Assembly: GCF_003597395.2 (NCBI RefSeq)
Contig: NC_133774.1
Location: forward strand, 48,642,363 to 48,706,362
Source: Chelonoidis abingdonii
Lineage: Eukaryota > Chordata > Testudines > Testudinidae
Reading direction: 5' to 3'
DNA length: 64,000 nucleotides
Position 1 is the first letter of the stretch. Each line of letters starts with the position of its first letter. Positions 38,683 through 49,430 of this stretch are shown in pieces. The notes beneath the pieces are model-generated. The model had not been told where the DNA came from, made no database searches, and saw only the letters and a list, made by a program, of their open reading frames with translations. Position numbers and translations under genes: made by a program.

Positions 38683-38736
38683 AGACAGCATGGTATAGGG
38701 GAAATGAGCACAGTGTTGAGAGTCAGGAGATATACA
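38683..38736 (+). repeat. MIR-type SINE, 5' half
   Basis: The phrase catggtataggggaaatgag followed by gagagtcaggagatatacag matches the 5' tRNA-derived part of MIR-type SINEs. It is cut at 38736 by the Harbinger-like element and continues at 40744. Confidence 0.65.
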
Positions 38737-40743
38737 GGCCTGGTCTACACTACGAGTTTATACCAAATTTAGCAGCGTTAAACTGAATTAACCCTGCACC
38801 CATCCATACAACAAAGCCCTTTATATCGATATAAAGGGCTCTGAATACCGGTATCTCTAATCCTCCCCAACGAGGGGAGTAGCGCTGAAATCGGTATTGC
38901 CACGTCGGATTAGGGTTAGTGTGGCCGCAATTCGACGGTATTGGCCTCCGGACGGTATCTCACAGTGCACCATTGTGACGGCTCTGGACAGCAATCTGAA
39001 CTTGGATGCACTGGCCAGGTAGACAGGAAAAGCCCCGCGAAGTTTTGAATTTCATTTCCTGTTTGCCCAGCATGGAGCTCTAATCAGCATGGGTGACCAT
39101 GCAGTCCCAAATCCAAAAAGAGCTCCAGCATGGACCGTATGGGAGATACTGGATCTGATCGCTGTATGGGGAGACAAATCTGTAGGAGTAGAGACAAAAT
39201 TGCTTCTGATTCTATCAAGACTCTTTTCTAAAAGACGAATGCCAAAGTCTATTTGAAGAATCGCCAAGCTATGACAGACACGATGGCCACAGCAGGGGAC
39301 TCAGCACACTGCTGCGTCGAAAAGCGTAGGGAGCAAAGAATCAAATAGGATGCTCATGGACTGGAGCGAGGAGAGGGATCTGAGCTATCCCACAGTTCCC
39401 GCAGAGTCTCCGGAACATTTGCATCTTGGCTGGAAGATTCCCATGCGTCTGAAGGGTCAAAAATACATTGTTGCGGGTGGTTCAGGTATATGTGTCAATT
39501 TCCGCCCGTGTGAAAGACAGGGAAAAAAATCAGTTCTCGTCTTTTTTCAATTATCATATCTCTACTGGAATGCTTGCTGGTAGACGCAGGCCAGCGACTA
39601 AACAGCAGCCATCCCTCCTCTCCTACTCCCTGGTGCAACAGAACTTATAACGTCTCATCATCCCGTGAAGTGCTCCTGGCTGGCCTCGGTGCAGGTCATG
39701 CGGAGGGCACCTCGGGCCAAAAATAGGCGAATGACTCACAGTCATTCCCTTCTTAAGCTTTCTTTACCTGGGATCCAAGTTCCTGCCTGACATATACATA
39801 GCAGCTTGGAGCTGCGGCTCTCTTACCCTGACCCCATTTAATGTCTAATGGAGAAATTCAGTTCTGCTGGAACTCACCATCACCAGTTATTCACTAGCTT
39901 GGCAATACCAGGCTGCCTTCCCCTTCATTTTATCTCAAATAGAAGTCAGTGTTTCTTATTCATGCATTCTTTATTACTTCATCACGTATAAAAGGGGGAT
40001 AACTGCCCATGGTAGCCCCCAGGAGAGGGGGAGGGAGGGCAAGCAATGAGGGGTTGTTGCAAGGCGGGCACCCCCAATAGAAGCATGCAGATCAATCAGG
40101 GAATGACCTGGGGAGTCATTCCCATTTTTGTCCATGCACCCCCAGCCGACCTCAGCGAGGCCAGCCAGGAGCACCCATGACAGCAGCAGATGGTACGATA
40201 GGACTGGTAACCATCACTGCCAATTTCCAAAGCAGCAGACAGTGCAATAGGGCTGGTAACAGTCTCTGCTACCTTGCAAAGGCAAGTGAATGTTGCTGTG
40301 TAGCACTGCAGTACCGTGTCTGTCAGCAGCATCCAGTTGACATACGGTGAGAGTGAAAAAAGGCTAAACGGGCTCCAGGGTTGCATTGCTATGGCGTCTG
40401 CCAGGGCAATCCAGGGAAAAGGGCGCAAAATGATTGTCTGCCGTTGCTTTCACGGAGGAAGGATTGAGTGACGACATTTACCCAGAATCACCAGCGACAC
40501 TGTTTTTGCCCCATCATGCACTGGGATCTCAACCCAGAATTCCAATGAGCGGGGGGGACTGCGGGAATTATGGGATAGCTACCCATCGTTCAACACTCCA
40601 GAAATCGACGCTAGCCTCGGTACATTGACACACATCGCTGGATTAATGTGCTTAGTGTGGCCGAGTGCACTCGACTTTATACAATCTGTTTCCAAATACC
40701 GGTTTCTGTAAAATCGGAATAATCCTGTAGTGTAGACATTCTC
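38737..40743 (+). mobile_element. Harbinger-like DNA transposon remnant (2 kb)
   Basis: The left end is GGCCTGGTCTACACTACGAG. The right end, TAGTGTAGACATTC (40728-40741), is its inverted counterpart. Non-coding terminal arms contain AATCGGTAT/ATACCGGTTT-type inverted phrases. An internal plus-strand part (about 39085-39310) reads as a decayed Myb/SANT-like DNA-binding domain start (ATG CAG TCC, then a WTVWEILDLIAVWG-like block with stops). Such domains accompany the second protein of PIF/Harbinger elements. The middle differs from a simple autonomous copy and may be composite. No certain target duplication was found. Confidence 0.65.
38815..38840. repeat. Perfect 26-bp palindrome in a transposon arm
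   Basis: Thirteen bases, agccctttatatc, are followed immediately by their exact reverse complement. It lies in the left arm of the Harbinger-like element. Confidence 0.95.
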
Positions 40744-40915
40744 TTAGTGTTAATCTTAGCTCTGAATGACCTCAGCGGTAAAAGAAAACAAAAAATACAC
40801 TCCTCCCAAAACCTCCTTCCTCACTGGGGAGATGTGGACATAAATTTATTAGCATTTGTAAGGCACTTTGATACTAGCCTGATGGACACCCATGAGAAAT
40901 TAATAATTCTGTATT
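40744..40915 (+). repeat. MIR-type SINE, 3' half
   Basis: It resumes with gttaatcttagctctgaatg, and later has gcatttgtaaggcactttga and tactagcctgatggacaccc, matching the 3' part of MIR-like amniote SINEs. It is in the same orientation as 38683-38736, so the two are one SINE split by an insertion. Confidence 0.65.
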
Positions 40916-43310
40916 ATTTGCTTTGGATGGTGTACAGTAAATAAGGAAGTGGCCACACATTGAGTGATGAGGATAAAAAAAATTGAAGAACTACCTAGAC
41001 ATTGAATGAGACAGTGGGGAGCTAGACCCTGTAGAAAAAATAATGTATAATTAAAGACTATCATAATTTATAGGCACAAGGGGGCCATGTTAAGGTCAGA
41101 TGGCAACATAAATTCTTGCATTTTCTAACATTCATGTGCTTGACTTTGCAATCTATGTAACACTCTTTTAATATGGGGGGTGTAAGTAGTTTATAGGGAT
41201 TTTAAGGAAAAAGGTAAACACTAATTCTATTATGTACATCAGTAACATTTGAATTCTAGGCCTTCAGCACTGCAACTTAGCTCGAGCTACAGACATTAGC
41301 TTGTAGCAAGAGAAAGGTGAACCCTAGCGGGGGAAAATGGACTGCTAGCACCAGGTACTGGATCCAGCATTTGGTCAGGGGGATCTCAGACTGGCTCCCT
41401 CTTTTCCCTGCTGAAAGAGATAGTGGACTCCTGCCCCATGTAGTACCACTTGATGGGGCTAAGGGGTGCATGACCTGGCTCTCTCCTCTTCCACACCACA
41501 CTACAGTTCCTCTGACAGCAGCAAGTTGTCTGTTTTCAGGATTTTCAGTGCAGTGGCTGTGGCTGTGGAGGTAGCAGTGGCAGCATGGGCCCATTTCTTT
41601 GGAATGTTCATGTTTAATTATTATTTTGGCAGCTGCCAACATTTTTGCTGACAAAGGAAGCATGCACTTGGAAATGGCAATTGTCAAAAGTTTATAACAG
41701 CTAAACCTGAATGGAATTTCCTAGAACAAAGAGAAGGCACTTCTCTAGCCCAAAGGCTTTCTCCCTGCCAAATTACAAAGAACATATGCAAACACTGAAG
41801 GTGTGAGAGCTTCTCAAAAGAGGTCATAAGAATCTTTTATAACAGAAAGTGTTAGGCACCATAAACATAAATGGTTGCCATCAGCGCCTCTGATAATAAA
41901 TTATAATCAATGAATCACAGTATGTGTAACTAAACCAAATGGTTTCGTCCTTCATGAGTCATCTCTTTCTATTCTCCCCCTTAGAATGAAAAGCATGAGA
42001 TCTCACATAGACTGACTACATGATATTGTGTGTCATACTTGGGCTTTATACATCATCTTGAGGTGATATCATGGCCCCTCCTTCTCTCTGTCCCTCACTA
42101 TGTTGGTCTCAGTTCACCAGCCTGAATTTAGCAAAAATCACAATAAGACTGCCAATAAGGCAGGCCAGTACACTTTCTCCCTTTGAGTGATCTGATAAAC
42201 TGAGGCTAAGATGTACTGTTTGAATCTACAAGGAAGGCAATTCCATTGTGATTTTGCTAAAGTAGTCAGGAAGCATTCAGTGGGAAAGAGATTGACATCT
42301 TTTTATCCTTAGTGTCAGCAGAAAACATTGTATTTTTCTTGTCTTTCTGAACTCCCAGGAGAAGGCTTTGCCTCAAGGGAAAATATTTTTAGTACATCAG
42401 CTTGAGTGTATCTGCTGCCGCACTGAGTGCAATTCCAAGAAACGTAAGTTTCTACCTACTAGGCAATGGAAAGAAAATCATTGAAAATATTTCTACAGAA
42501 ATTAGAGTCTAATACGCTGGATTTCTTAGATCTTCTTCCTAATAATTGCATCAACTTTTAGCCCTGGTGCCATGACTTTAGAATCCTAACAACATTAACA
42601 ATCCCATTATGTTATGAAATTATAATAGTAAAACAATTTTAAGGTCTGTCTAAAAAGACCCAGTTAGGATGTGATTATGATGTGAATTTATAACAGCAAA
42701 ATAATGGAAATGCATGTCTGTGAAGGTCAAGTTATGATGCCATTAGAATGCTCCTGCCACAGAGTCTCATAATATTGAAGAATACTGCATATCACTGGGG
42801 ATATAGTTATTCCATCTATGCAGGCTGTGTATATAATGGATATAAATATTATGTTCACCACTTGTACTGTAGTATTGTAATATACAGCACTTGCATTTTG
42901 TTAGGGGGCAGGTAATATCATTATGTTTTTGTGGGGCCTATGGCTATGATGACCCAAGGGGTCACAGTGCCGTCGGTACATATTAGGGGAAGATAAGGCT
43001 TCAGTGGCAGGCTTAATTCTGATTTTCCTCGCTTGTGTGTGTTGATCTTTTAAAGCAGTATTACCAAATAAATAATTCTATAACACAGAATCTAATATTG
43101 TTACTACAAAAAGATACAGGAACATTTATTATAATTTCCATAGTTGAGGCATGAGACTACTATATAATTATCTGAGTACTAAGTGTGTTCTCTTTTCTTA
43201 ACTTTACAAGCAAGCTTTCTATTTACATAATTTCTGAGGAATAAATTCATACATATTCCTGTAATGAATCTTAGTTAAGATCTGACAGAAATCATTTTAA
43301 TATCACTGTA
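40916..43310. other. Intronic sequence, no gene recognised
   Basis: A moderately GC-rich patch at about 41280-41660 carries overlapping chance frames on both strands. The rest is AT-rich. No motif was recognised. Confidence 0.45.
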
Positions 43311-44560
43311 ACAGCATAGCCAACCCTGACTACAGAATGAGCCACACCTGGCAGAGATCAGGATGATTGCCCTATGAAGAGCAGCAGAAGAAGGCAATGA
43401 TCAGGGATTAGAGACTGCTAAGAGTGAGCAGGCTCTAGCAAAGAGTCCTGACAGTTAGGACTCAAACTTCAGCCAGGTAAGGCCTGAAAGTGGCCTGCCA
43501 AAGCAGGAAAGACCCCAGGCAGGAAGTCCTGGAAGGAGAAAGAGAAGCTTTTGTTTGTGTGAACTTTTGGCTGGACTTGAAAATTTAACAGACATTCAAA
43601 ATAAAGTTAATAGTGCACAACTCAAGAAGGGAAGGGAATGAACAAAAGAGTATGTGTTTCTTGAACAGTCCAAGAGGGGGAACTGAGGCAGGCTGCCTGT
43701 AGCACGACCCTAGGCCATGCAGGGTCACACAAGAGGTGGCCAGTCCACTAAAACTGGCATAGTTGGCAGGATTTTACAGAGTCATCTACGATTAAGGAGG
43801 GAAGTGCCAACAGTGCAGCAATTGGAGGAAGCTGTTCATCTGATGTCTGAACAGCTGCAATGGACATAGGCAGTTCTTCTGCAGGGACGGGGGCAGCAGA
43901 AGGTACAGATGGTGGGGTTTGGGGCCCAGCAGTGCTGGCAGGGAGACCACTGCCTCCTACATGAGAGTAATCTCTGTGCGTGTTTCTGATGTGGCAGAAC
44001 AGGACACAGAAGATTTCAGTGCTGCAGGAGGCAGTATGAATACTGTAGGCGGACGTATAAGAAAAAATAGAAGCATGAGAGGGTAAGGTCCCGGAGTAAG
44101 GGTCCACCCAAACATTTTAGAGCGGAGAGACAGGACACAATAAAAGGGTATTTCCTTCCATAATGAGGTCGGTGGGAAGTGAAAATCCATGAAGACCAAG
44201 AGAGAGACTCAAAGAGATGAGCAGTCATGAGGGGAGACAGTCTGTATGTTACAGAGTTACATCAGCCCCAAGTACCGGTAGTCAGGGAAACACGTGGGGG
44301 TGATGATCACAGCAACCTCTTCTGTGACTGAGTGGAGGGAAGAAATAAAGCCAAAACTGGCTGCTGGGCAACATGCTCAAAATGTGGGAACCCCTAGGGA
44401 ACAGCAGGGTTGTATTACCATTTGGGAGAAGGGGACGAAGACTGAGGCTGCAATAAGAGTGGACCTTCCCGTCATGGCAGTACCTCCTGCCAAGATGTGA
44501 AATAGAGCCCCAGGAGGAGATGATATAGGCAACATGACCCCCTGGTGGAGAAGTATCAGT
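43311..44560. repeat. Possible LTR-element fragment (unclassified)
   Basis: The segment is purine-rich and GC-balanced, unlike its flanks. It has an AATAAA at about 43600, followed by about 900 bp of similar composition with several short frames but no domain. The texture suggests an LTR plus leader region of a retroelement, but no ends, primer site or protein motif could be identified. Confidence 0.3.
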
Positions 44561-45364
44561 GGGAATTAGCTGCTAAGGAAGAAGCCAGGTAACTGTTGTA
44601 TGAGTTCAGCCATCTATCTCGGTCATCAGTTAGATGTCTTCATTAATTTTAATGAAAGACTAATCTTTGCACCCCGCACAAATAACTAATGTATTTTGTC
44701 TCTAGCAACAAAGTATATGAGCTTTCAACTAATATAAAAGCAAAAACCATCTTAAAGGATGCTTATTGGTGCAAATTCTGCCCTCAGTTATACCCCTGCA
44801 TCCCTAAAGAAGCCAGTCAGGGTGCATGGGTGTAAATGAGAACAGAATCTGATTCACTTTATTAAAATCTAGCGAGTAAACTATTGGCGTCAATGTTGAG
44901 AATTCCATCTGAAATAGGCTTAATACCTTAGTAAGACAGCTTCTGTCATAATGTAAATTTTGTAGGACAGTCTAATTTTTACATACTGAGCATTCAGGAA
45001 ATTCAGATAGTTCCAAAATAGTCAGGAACAAAGGGACAAGAATTAAAACAGTAGCAAAACTGAGCTAACGTGAAAATGAGAGAGTTCCAACAAAACCGTG
45101 CACTATAAAGATAAAGAAACAAATAATTTTAACGCTGTAGGGTCACAATCTACTCATTTATGCCAGGATAAATCCAGAATAGCTTCACTCATCAGATCAT
45201 ATTTTTAATATAATTCTTCTGGATGTCTATTGCTGTAATTGAAAGCAAAATTTCAAACAACAGTAGGTCAAAGTGCATTACAGAACTTCTTCTGTGCTGA
45301 TGAAAGGTCCACATGGTCAGACAGACTACAAATGTAATTTGTCATACAGTAGAAACATAGATTT
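44561..45364. other. SV2C intron, sequence beside the first coding exon
   Basis: AT-rich intronic sequence directly downstream (minus strand) of the SV2C exon. No further exon was recognised. Confidence 0.5.
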
Positions 45365-45365
45365 G

Positions 45366-45371
45366 ACTCAC
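45366..45371 (-). other. SV2C: Splice donor of the SV2C first coding exon
   Basis: The minus strand reads GCTAG|GTGAGT across 45372/45371, a near-ideal donor. Protein similarity to SV2C stops exactly here: read-through beyond it gives unrelated residues and a stop at 45268. Confidence 0.92.
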
Positions 45372-45951
45372 CTAGCCATCCTGATCCAGAATTTGGTATG
45401 CACATGTCTGTCTCAGCACTGGGCAACACAAATCCAACCACAAAAACCTCTACCCCATCAGCCATTAGTGCCATTCCAAGAACAAAGAAGAGGGTCCACT
45501 GAAAACGGCCATGTCCACACTCTTGTATAATCAGCTCATACTGCTGCGCTAGCTCCTCTTCATCAGCTTTCCTCTCTGTTTCCAGTTCATGACGGTCCTT
45601 ATATTCATCATGGACGGGCTGCTGTAGGGCCACTAAGCCATCCTTGCCTTGCCCTATGTTTGGGATTCCCTGATATTCCCCCTCATAAATCTCATCATCT
45701 TCATCATGCCCTTCAGTTGCTTCACTTGACCCTTCATCATCGTTGGCTTCTCCATCATAATTTCTTCCTTGTGTATAGTAGTCATCATCATCTTCCTCAT
45801 CCTTGAATTGTTTGTAGGATCTCTGCATATACCCATCCTGAACTTTGTCTACCGTTTTATTCACCTTCTTTACAGTTTGTCTCTTCACCTCCTTGGCAAT
45901 GTCCTTAGCCCCTTTCACTAATGAAGTCCTGTCTTTGTATGTGTCTTCCAT
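45372..45951 (-). CDS. SV2C: SV2C first coding exon (residues 1-193 plus one base)
   Basis: Synaptic vesicle glycoprotein 2C is a 12-helix membrane protein of the major facilitator fold in synaptic and secretory vesicles, involved in regulated exocytosis. The exon encodes the cytoplasmic N-terminus: a basic helix (KGAKDIAKEVKRQTVKKVNK, residues 13-32), an acidic tract (DEEDDDDYY, 51-59; EGHDEDDEIYEGEYQG, 80-95) and the conserved LAQQYELIIQECGHGRFQW (134-152). Helix 1 follows (about 154-176, FFVLGMALMADGVEVFVVGF), then the start of the first luminal loop (SAETDMCIPNSGSGWL). It ends in phase 1 inside the next glycine codon. The start is fixed by TAA at 45958-45960, in frame two codons before the ATG. 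The N-terminal sequence points to SV2C rather than SV2A or SV2B. The exon is intact, and the remaining exons lie outside the window. Confidence 0.96.
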
Positions 45952-46071
45952 CTTGTATTAATGTACGATGGTCCTAAGGCAAATGGATCTATTGATTCTG
46001 TCTGGAATATTTAATCTGCGCTAGACATCAATAGTGGAGATGCAAGAACATGTTCAGCTTCAACAAGATAT
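45952..46071 (-). other. SV2C: Probable SV2C 5'UTR part of the exon, with acceptor
   Basis: On the minus strand a pyrimidine-rich run, CTCTTTTTATATTTTGCAG, ends at 46072, giving a good acceptor 120 bases before the ATG. The exon would then be 45372-46071 (700 bp). It places an upstream non-coding exon beyond the window or unrecognised at higher coordinates. The boundary is inferred from the motif alone. Confidence 0.65.
46011..46051 (-). promoter_or_regulatory. Two overlapping short upstream ORFs in the SV2C leader
   Basis: On the minus strand an ATG at 46051-46049 opens 7 codons ending in TGA (46030-46028). This TGA overlaps the next ATG (TGATG), which opens 5 codons ending in TAA (46013-46011). 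Both end before the SV2C start, so they could reduce or tune translation of the main frame. This holds only if the acceptor at 46072 is the one used. Function is inferred. Confidence 0.5.
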
Positions 46072-46848
46072 CTGCAAAATATAAAAAGAGAATATTCTTA
46101 TTTATATTTTGTTCCCTCTTAGATGCTCCTTCACACTGGTATAGTACCCTATTAATAATTGTTTGGGAGCTACAGCTTTCAGAGGCTGCATTTCCACAAC
46201 TATAGCGAAGGGCTCCAAAGATGGTGTACATACATTTTCTTTGAATGTTATTAAGAAAATCCCTGTTTCCCAACACATTTGCACTATGGAATTTATTGTC
46301 TGCTGGTGTCTCATCCAACATTTATTTTCAATCTGAAAGAAAAAAATCTCTATACTACTACTTTAAAATAAACTTTGCTTGTTTCCAATTTATGAAAAAG
46401 ATGTTAGGGATGAACATCACACTACAATGTCATTTTTTAATAAGCTAATTTATGCTTGTGAAAAGTGAACAGATAAACAGCTATGGACACATAAGTCTAT
46501 TTACAAATATCAGCTGTGCAAGCTTCCCCATATTAGCCCATCAATGTGCTTCAACTTTGACTCGGAGGAGCCACATCTAGTGATGAAACGGTACTCCAGT
46601 CTTCATAAAAATTCAAAAACTGTTCCAAAGTATGTTGAAATCAATGGAAAGACTTCCACTGACTTCAATAAGACATTAAATCATGCCCTCAATCCTTAGT
46701 GCCAGTTTTAAACTGTAATGATGTTGACACCTGAACTAAGGAAATGGACTGAGAACATTAGTTAATTGCACACAGGCCATAAAACATTCTGTGGTTAATG
46801 CCGTCAGTCACCTTGGGTGGCATTTTCAAAGCAGCTAAGTGATTTAGT
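46072..46848. other. SV2C intron 1 or upstream sequence
   Basis: AT-rich, nothing coding. The last 30 bases (about 46821-46848, cattttcaaagcagctaagt) match the old repeat type seen at 22170, which the CR1 fragment then interrupts. Confidence 0.45.
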
Positions 46849-47030
46849 ACATAAGAAAATAAGAATGGCCATACTTTCCTTTCACACCATTCCTTACCCA
46901 TGCTAGCTAATAGCCATTAATGGACTTAACCGCCATGAATTTATCTAGTACTCTTTTAAACCATGTTATACTCTCAGCCTTCACAATCTCCTCAGGCAAG
47001 GAGTTCCACAGGTTCTTATGTTCTTATGTT
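46849..47030 (-). mobile_element. CR1-type 3' fragment
   Basis: It starts with acataagaaaataagaatgg, the complement of a (TTCTTATG)n 3' tail. It continues with gctaatagccattaatggac and ctcaggcaaggagttccaca, a common turtle CR1-family 3' region, in minus orientation. It stops abruptly at about 47011. The next 19 bases (gttcttatgttcttatgtt) are a tail-like repeat in the opposite sense. Confidence 0.65.
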
Positions 47031-48143
47031 AAGTTGATTTTAAAGCGTGCCTCCCTCCAGTTAAAATTAGCACATACTATAAGCAGGAAGGGGCTAAAGA
47101 AAGTTATTTTGAAGAAGTTTTGCTTTAAGAAATATATTATAACTGAAAAAGTACTTAAACTGATATAAATTAAAAACTGAACCCGGGGTCAGATTAAAAG
47201 CCAACGTTTGGTTGAGTTTTTTTAAATCAAATTCCCTTCCTTATCTCTAATACATTCAATTTTTTTCCCCTCACTTTAATAGTTATCCACCATTTTTGCT
47301 GTTTGTATAAACAAGTAGTTCATGCAGTGGTTCTCATGCCTCAGCATGCAGTGACTGAAGTACAAACAATGCATAGGAATGTTTAAAACCAAGATAACTA
47401 CTGTTTTTGTTAAAAACAATTTGATTCATTAAACCATTTACATTAATAATAGGTTTAATTCCCCCCCAACCAATGTTTTACTAACTGGCCTTTTAAAATA
47501 AAGAGTATTTTACATGTAAGGTGGAATTTTCAAAAGTGCTCAGCATCGGCTTAACTCTGCTCCTTGCACTAAAGTCAATGACAGTTTTTCAATTGAGCTC
47601 TGTAGGAGTAGATCTGAACCAATGCTGATTACTTTTTAAAATTCACCCTTAAACTAATGTGTTGTACTAAATATTTATCCTTAAAAGTGTAGTTCAGAAA
47701 TCCATTTTTAGACTGGCATTGTTCTGGGGCATAGGCAGAATTATAAAATGCATTATGAAAGATAGGACACAGTAATTTTAATAAGAGAAAAAAATGAAGT
47801 CATATAATGTGCATCTAACCTTAAAAATCAATATGTTTTAATAAAACTAAAAGAAATGTTAGGACTTTCTTCATAAATATTACCAAAAGTCACCACAGTT
47901 CTCTCTTTTTTATTCCCTCAGTCTACATTAATTTTACACATTTTGAATGTTCCTCAAATCAATCAATTATGCAAACCAAAGCAGTCACCAGCAGAAAAAC
48001 TGAGCACTTAAATATTTATGATAGAAAACTATAGCCTAATTTTAGACTCATATTGTTCCTCCTAAGTAGGTCTATTGGGCCAAGGCCACTGCTGTCATTA
48101 AAGTTCTTTAGCTTTGAAAGTCTCCCTCAAAAGATATTATTGG
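47031..48143. other. Intronic or upstream sequence, no gene recognised
   Basis: AT-rich. A patch at about 47521-47640 (ggaattttcaaaagtgctca) resembles the old repeat type described at 22170. Confidence 0.45.
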
Positions 48144-49257
48144 TAGGGTGACCATATTCCCCTATGCGGAATATCGGACACCTGGTATAATTACTCACAT
48201 TCAAGCGAGTTCAACGGCAATCAAAACTATCCAGTACAAACATTCAAATTAACATCAAGTTGACAGAGCCCCTGTTAAAAAGAAATACTGCAGAACTGGA
48301 TTCTTTTTAATTACCTTCTTATTTTTAAGGCTTTAGGGTTCACATGGGGATGGGTGACAGGCACCCTTACCTCCCCTCCCCCCCTCCCCCCACACACGGA
48401 GAGATCACACACACACACTCCCATACACCTCTCTTACATAGGGTGACTGACAGACTTAACCCTCCCTGCCCAGCGCTCTCTGCCCTCCATGCCTGGCTAG
48501 GCCCCTGGGACAGACCCAAAGCGTGGGTGGGTGAAAGGGGTTGCTGTGTAACCTGCAGGTTGAAATTGCTTCCTCCCCGCAACTCCAGAGCTCAGTTGAG
48601 GAGAGGAGATGCTCCTCCATGCAAGCGCTGTGCTGGGCTTTGGCACATGCAGGGCTCAGCTCCTCCAGGCCAGTGTCCCGACCCGGACGGCCTTGGGCTT
48701 TCCCAGGGCACCAGCCCAGCCAGAGGCAGTGGGGAAGGAAGGTGCCTGATAGCCAGGCTGTTGGTGAGCTAAGCGCTCCCGCCAGGAGCTGGTTCTCCAC
48801 ACAGCTCTGGGAGTGGGACATGACCTGCCGTAGGGAATATGGAGGAACAGCAGGATGGGGGCCAAGGGGCAAAGCAGGGAGAGGACAGCGAGAGGGGAAG
48901 CACATAAAAGGCAGATGAGTGGACAGCACTGGTGACACATAATTGGCCACCACCTGGCACCTGCCCACACTCACCAGCCACTGCAGCGTGCAGCCAGTGC
49001 CAGCAGGAAATGGAAGAGGGCCCGGCTGGCCGAGAGCCGGCCTCATGCTGCACCTTTGCTACTCCTGGCGGGAAGCAGGGAGTCAGGACCCCAGGGGAAG
49101 CAGGGCTCCCAGTCCCAGCACAATCCCAGAGCCTGGGTGGCAGCCTGGCTGAGAGCAGAGACCAAGCAGCAGCCAGAGAGCCAGTTTTCTTGTCAATTTC
49201 AGGGCTCCAGCTGAGCCCTGAAATTGACAAGAATGACAGCCAACAGCCAATGTAAGG
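48144..49257. repeat. GC-rich unclassified repeat with TAGGGTGACCA start
   Basis: A sharp change to GC-rich, CpG-containing sequence follows tagggtgaccatattcccct at 48144, a start seen in common turtle interspersed repeats. The interior has CA and C-rich simple tracts and long overlapping frames on both strands, which are by-products of GC richness. No matching right end was found. Confidence 0.45.
49188..49232. repeat. Perfect 20-bp inverted repeat with 5-base loop
   Basis: The arm tcttgtcaatttcagggctc (49188-49207) and its exact complement (49213-49232) flank cagct. It would form a strong hairpin in DNA or RNA. It lies at the right edge of the GC-rich repeat. Confidence 0.95.
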
Positions 49258-49430
49258 AACACAGTGTCTACAAAAACACTGTGTTGCCCTAACTACACTA
49301 ACATAGGCTCTATTCCTCTCATGGTGGTGTTTTTATTATGTCGGCATAGCAGGGGAATTACATCAGCAGTGGAGCATTTCAGTGTGTACACCTCCACTGT
49401 TTTGTCAACAAGGCTTTAGAGAGAAAAGTT
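49258..49430. mobile_element. Harbinger-like MITE fragment
   Basis: It begins with aacacagtgt and its complement acactgtgtt (49276-49285) around ctacaaaa. It continues cctaactacactaacatagg and tgtcggcatagcaggggaat, and ends near ttttgtcaacaaggct. The phrases match a turtle MITE with GTCTACA-type ends. The right terminus is not complete. Confidence 0.45.

Noticed and set aside
41277..41687. 136-codon minus-strand frame
   Set aside because: Overlapping frames of similar length occur on the plus strand in the same moderately GC-rich patch, and no domain is visible.
45268..45371. Open frame continuing past the SV2C exon
   Set aside because: Similarity to SV2C ends exactly at a GTGAGT donor. The following residues are unrelated and soon reach a stop, so this is intronic read-through.
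48344..49255. Long open frames on both strands, up to 196 codons
   Set aside because: GC-rich, low-complexity repeat sequence gives overlapping frames on both strands with no domain, splice or conservation signal.
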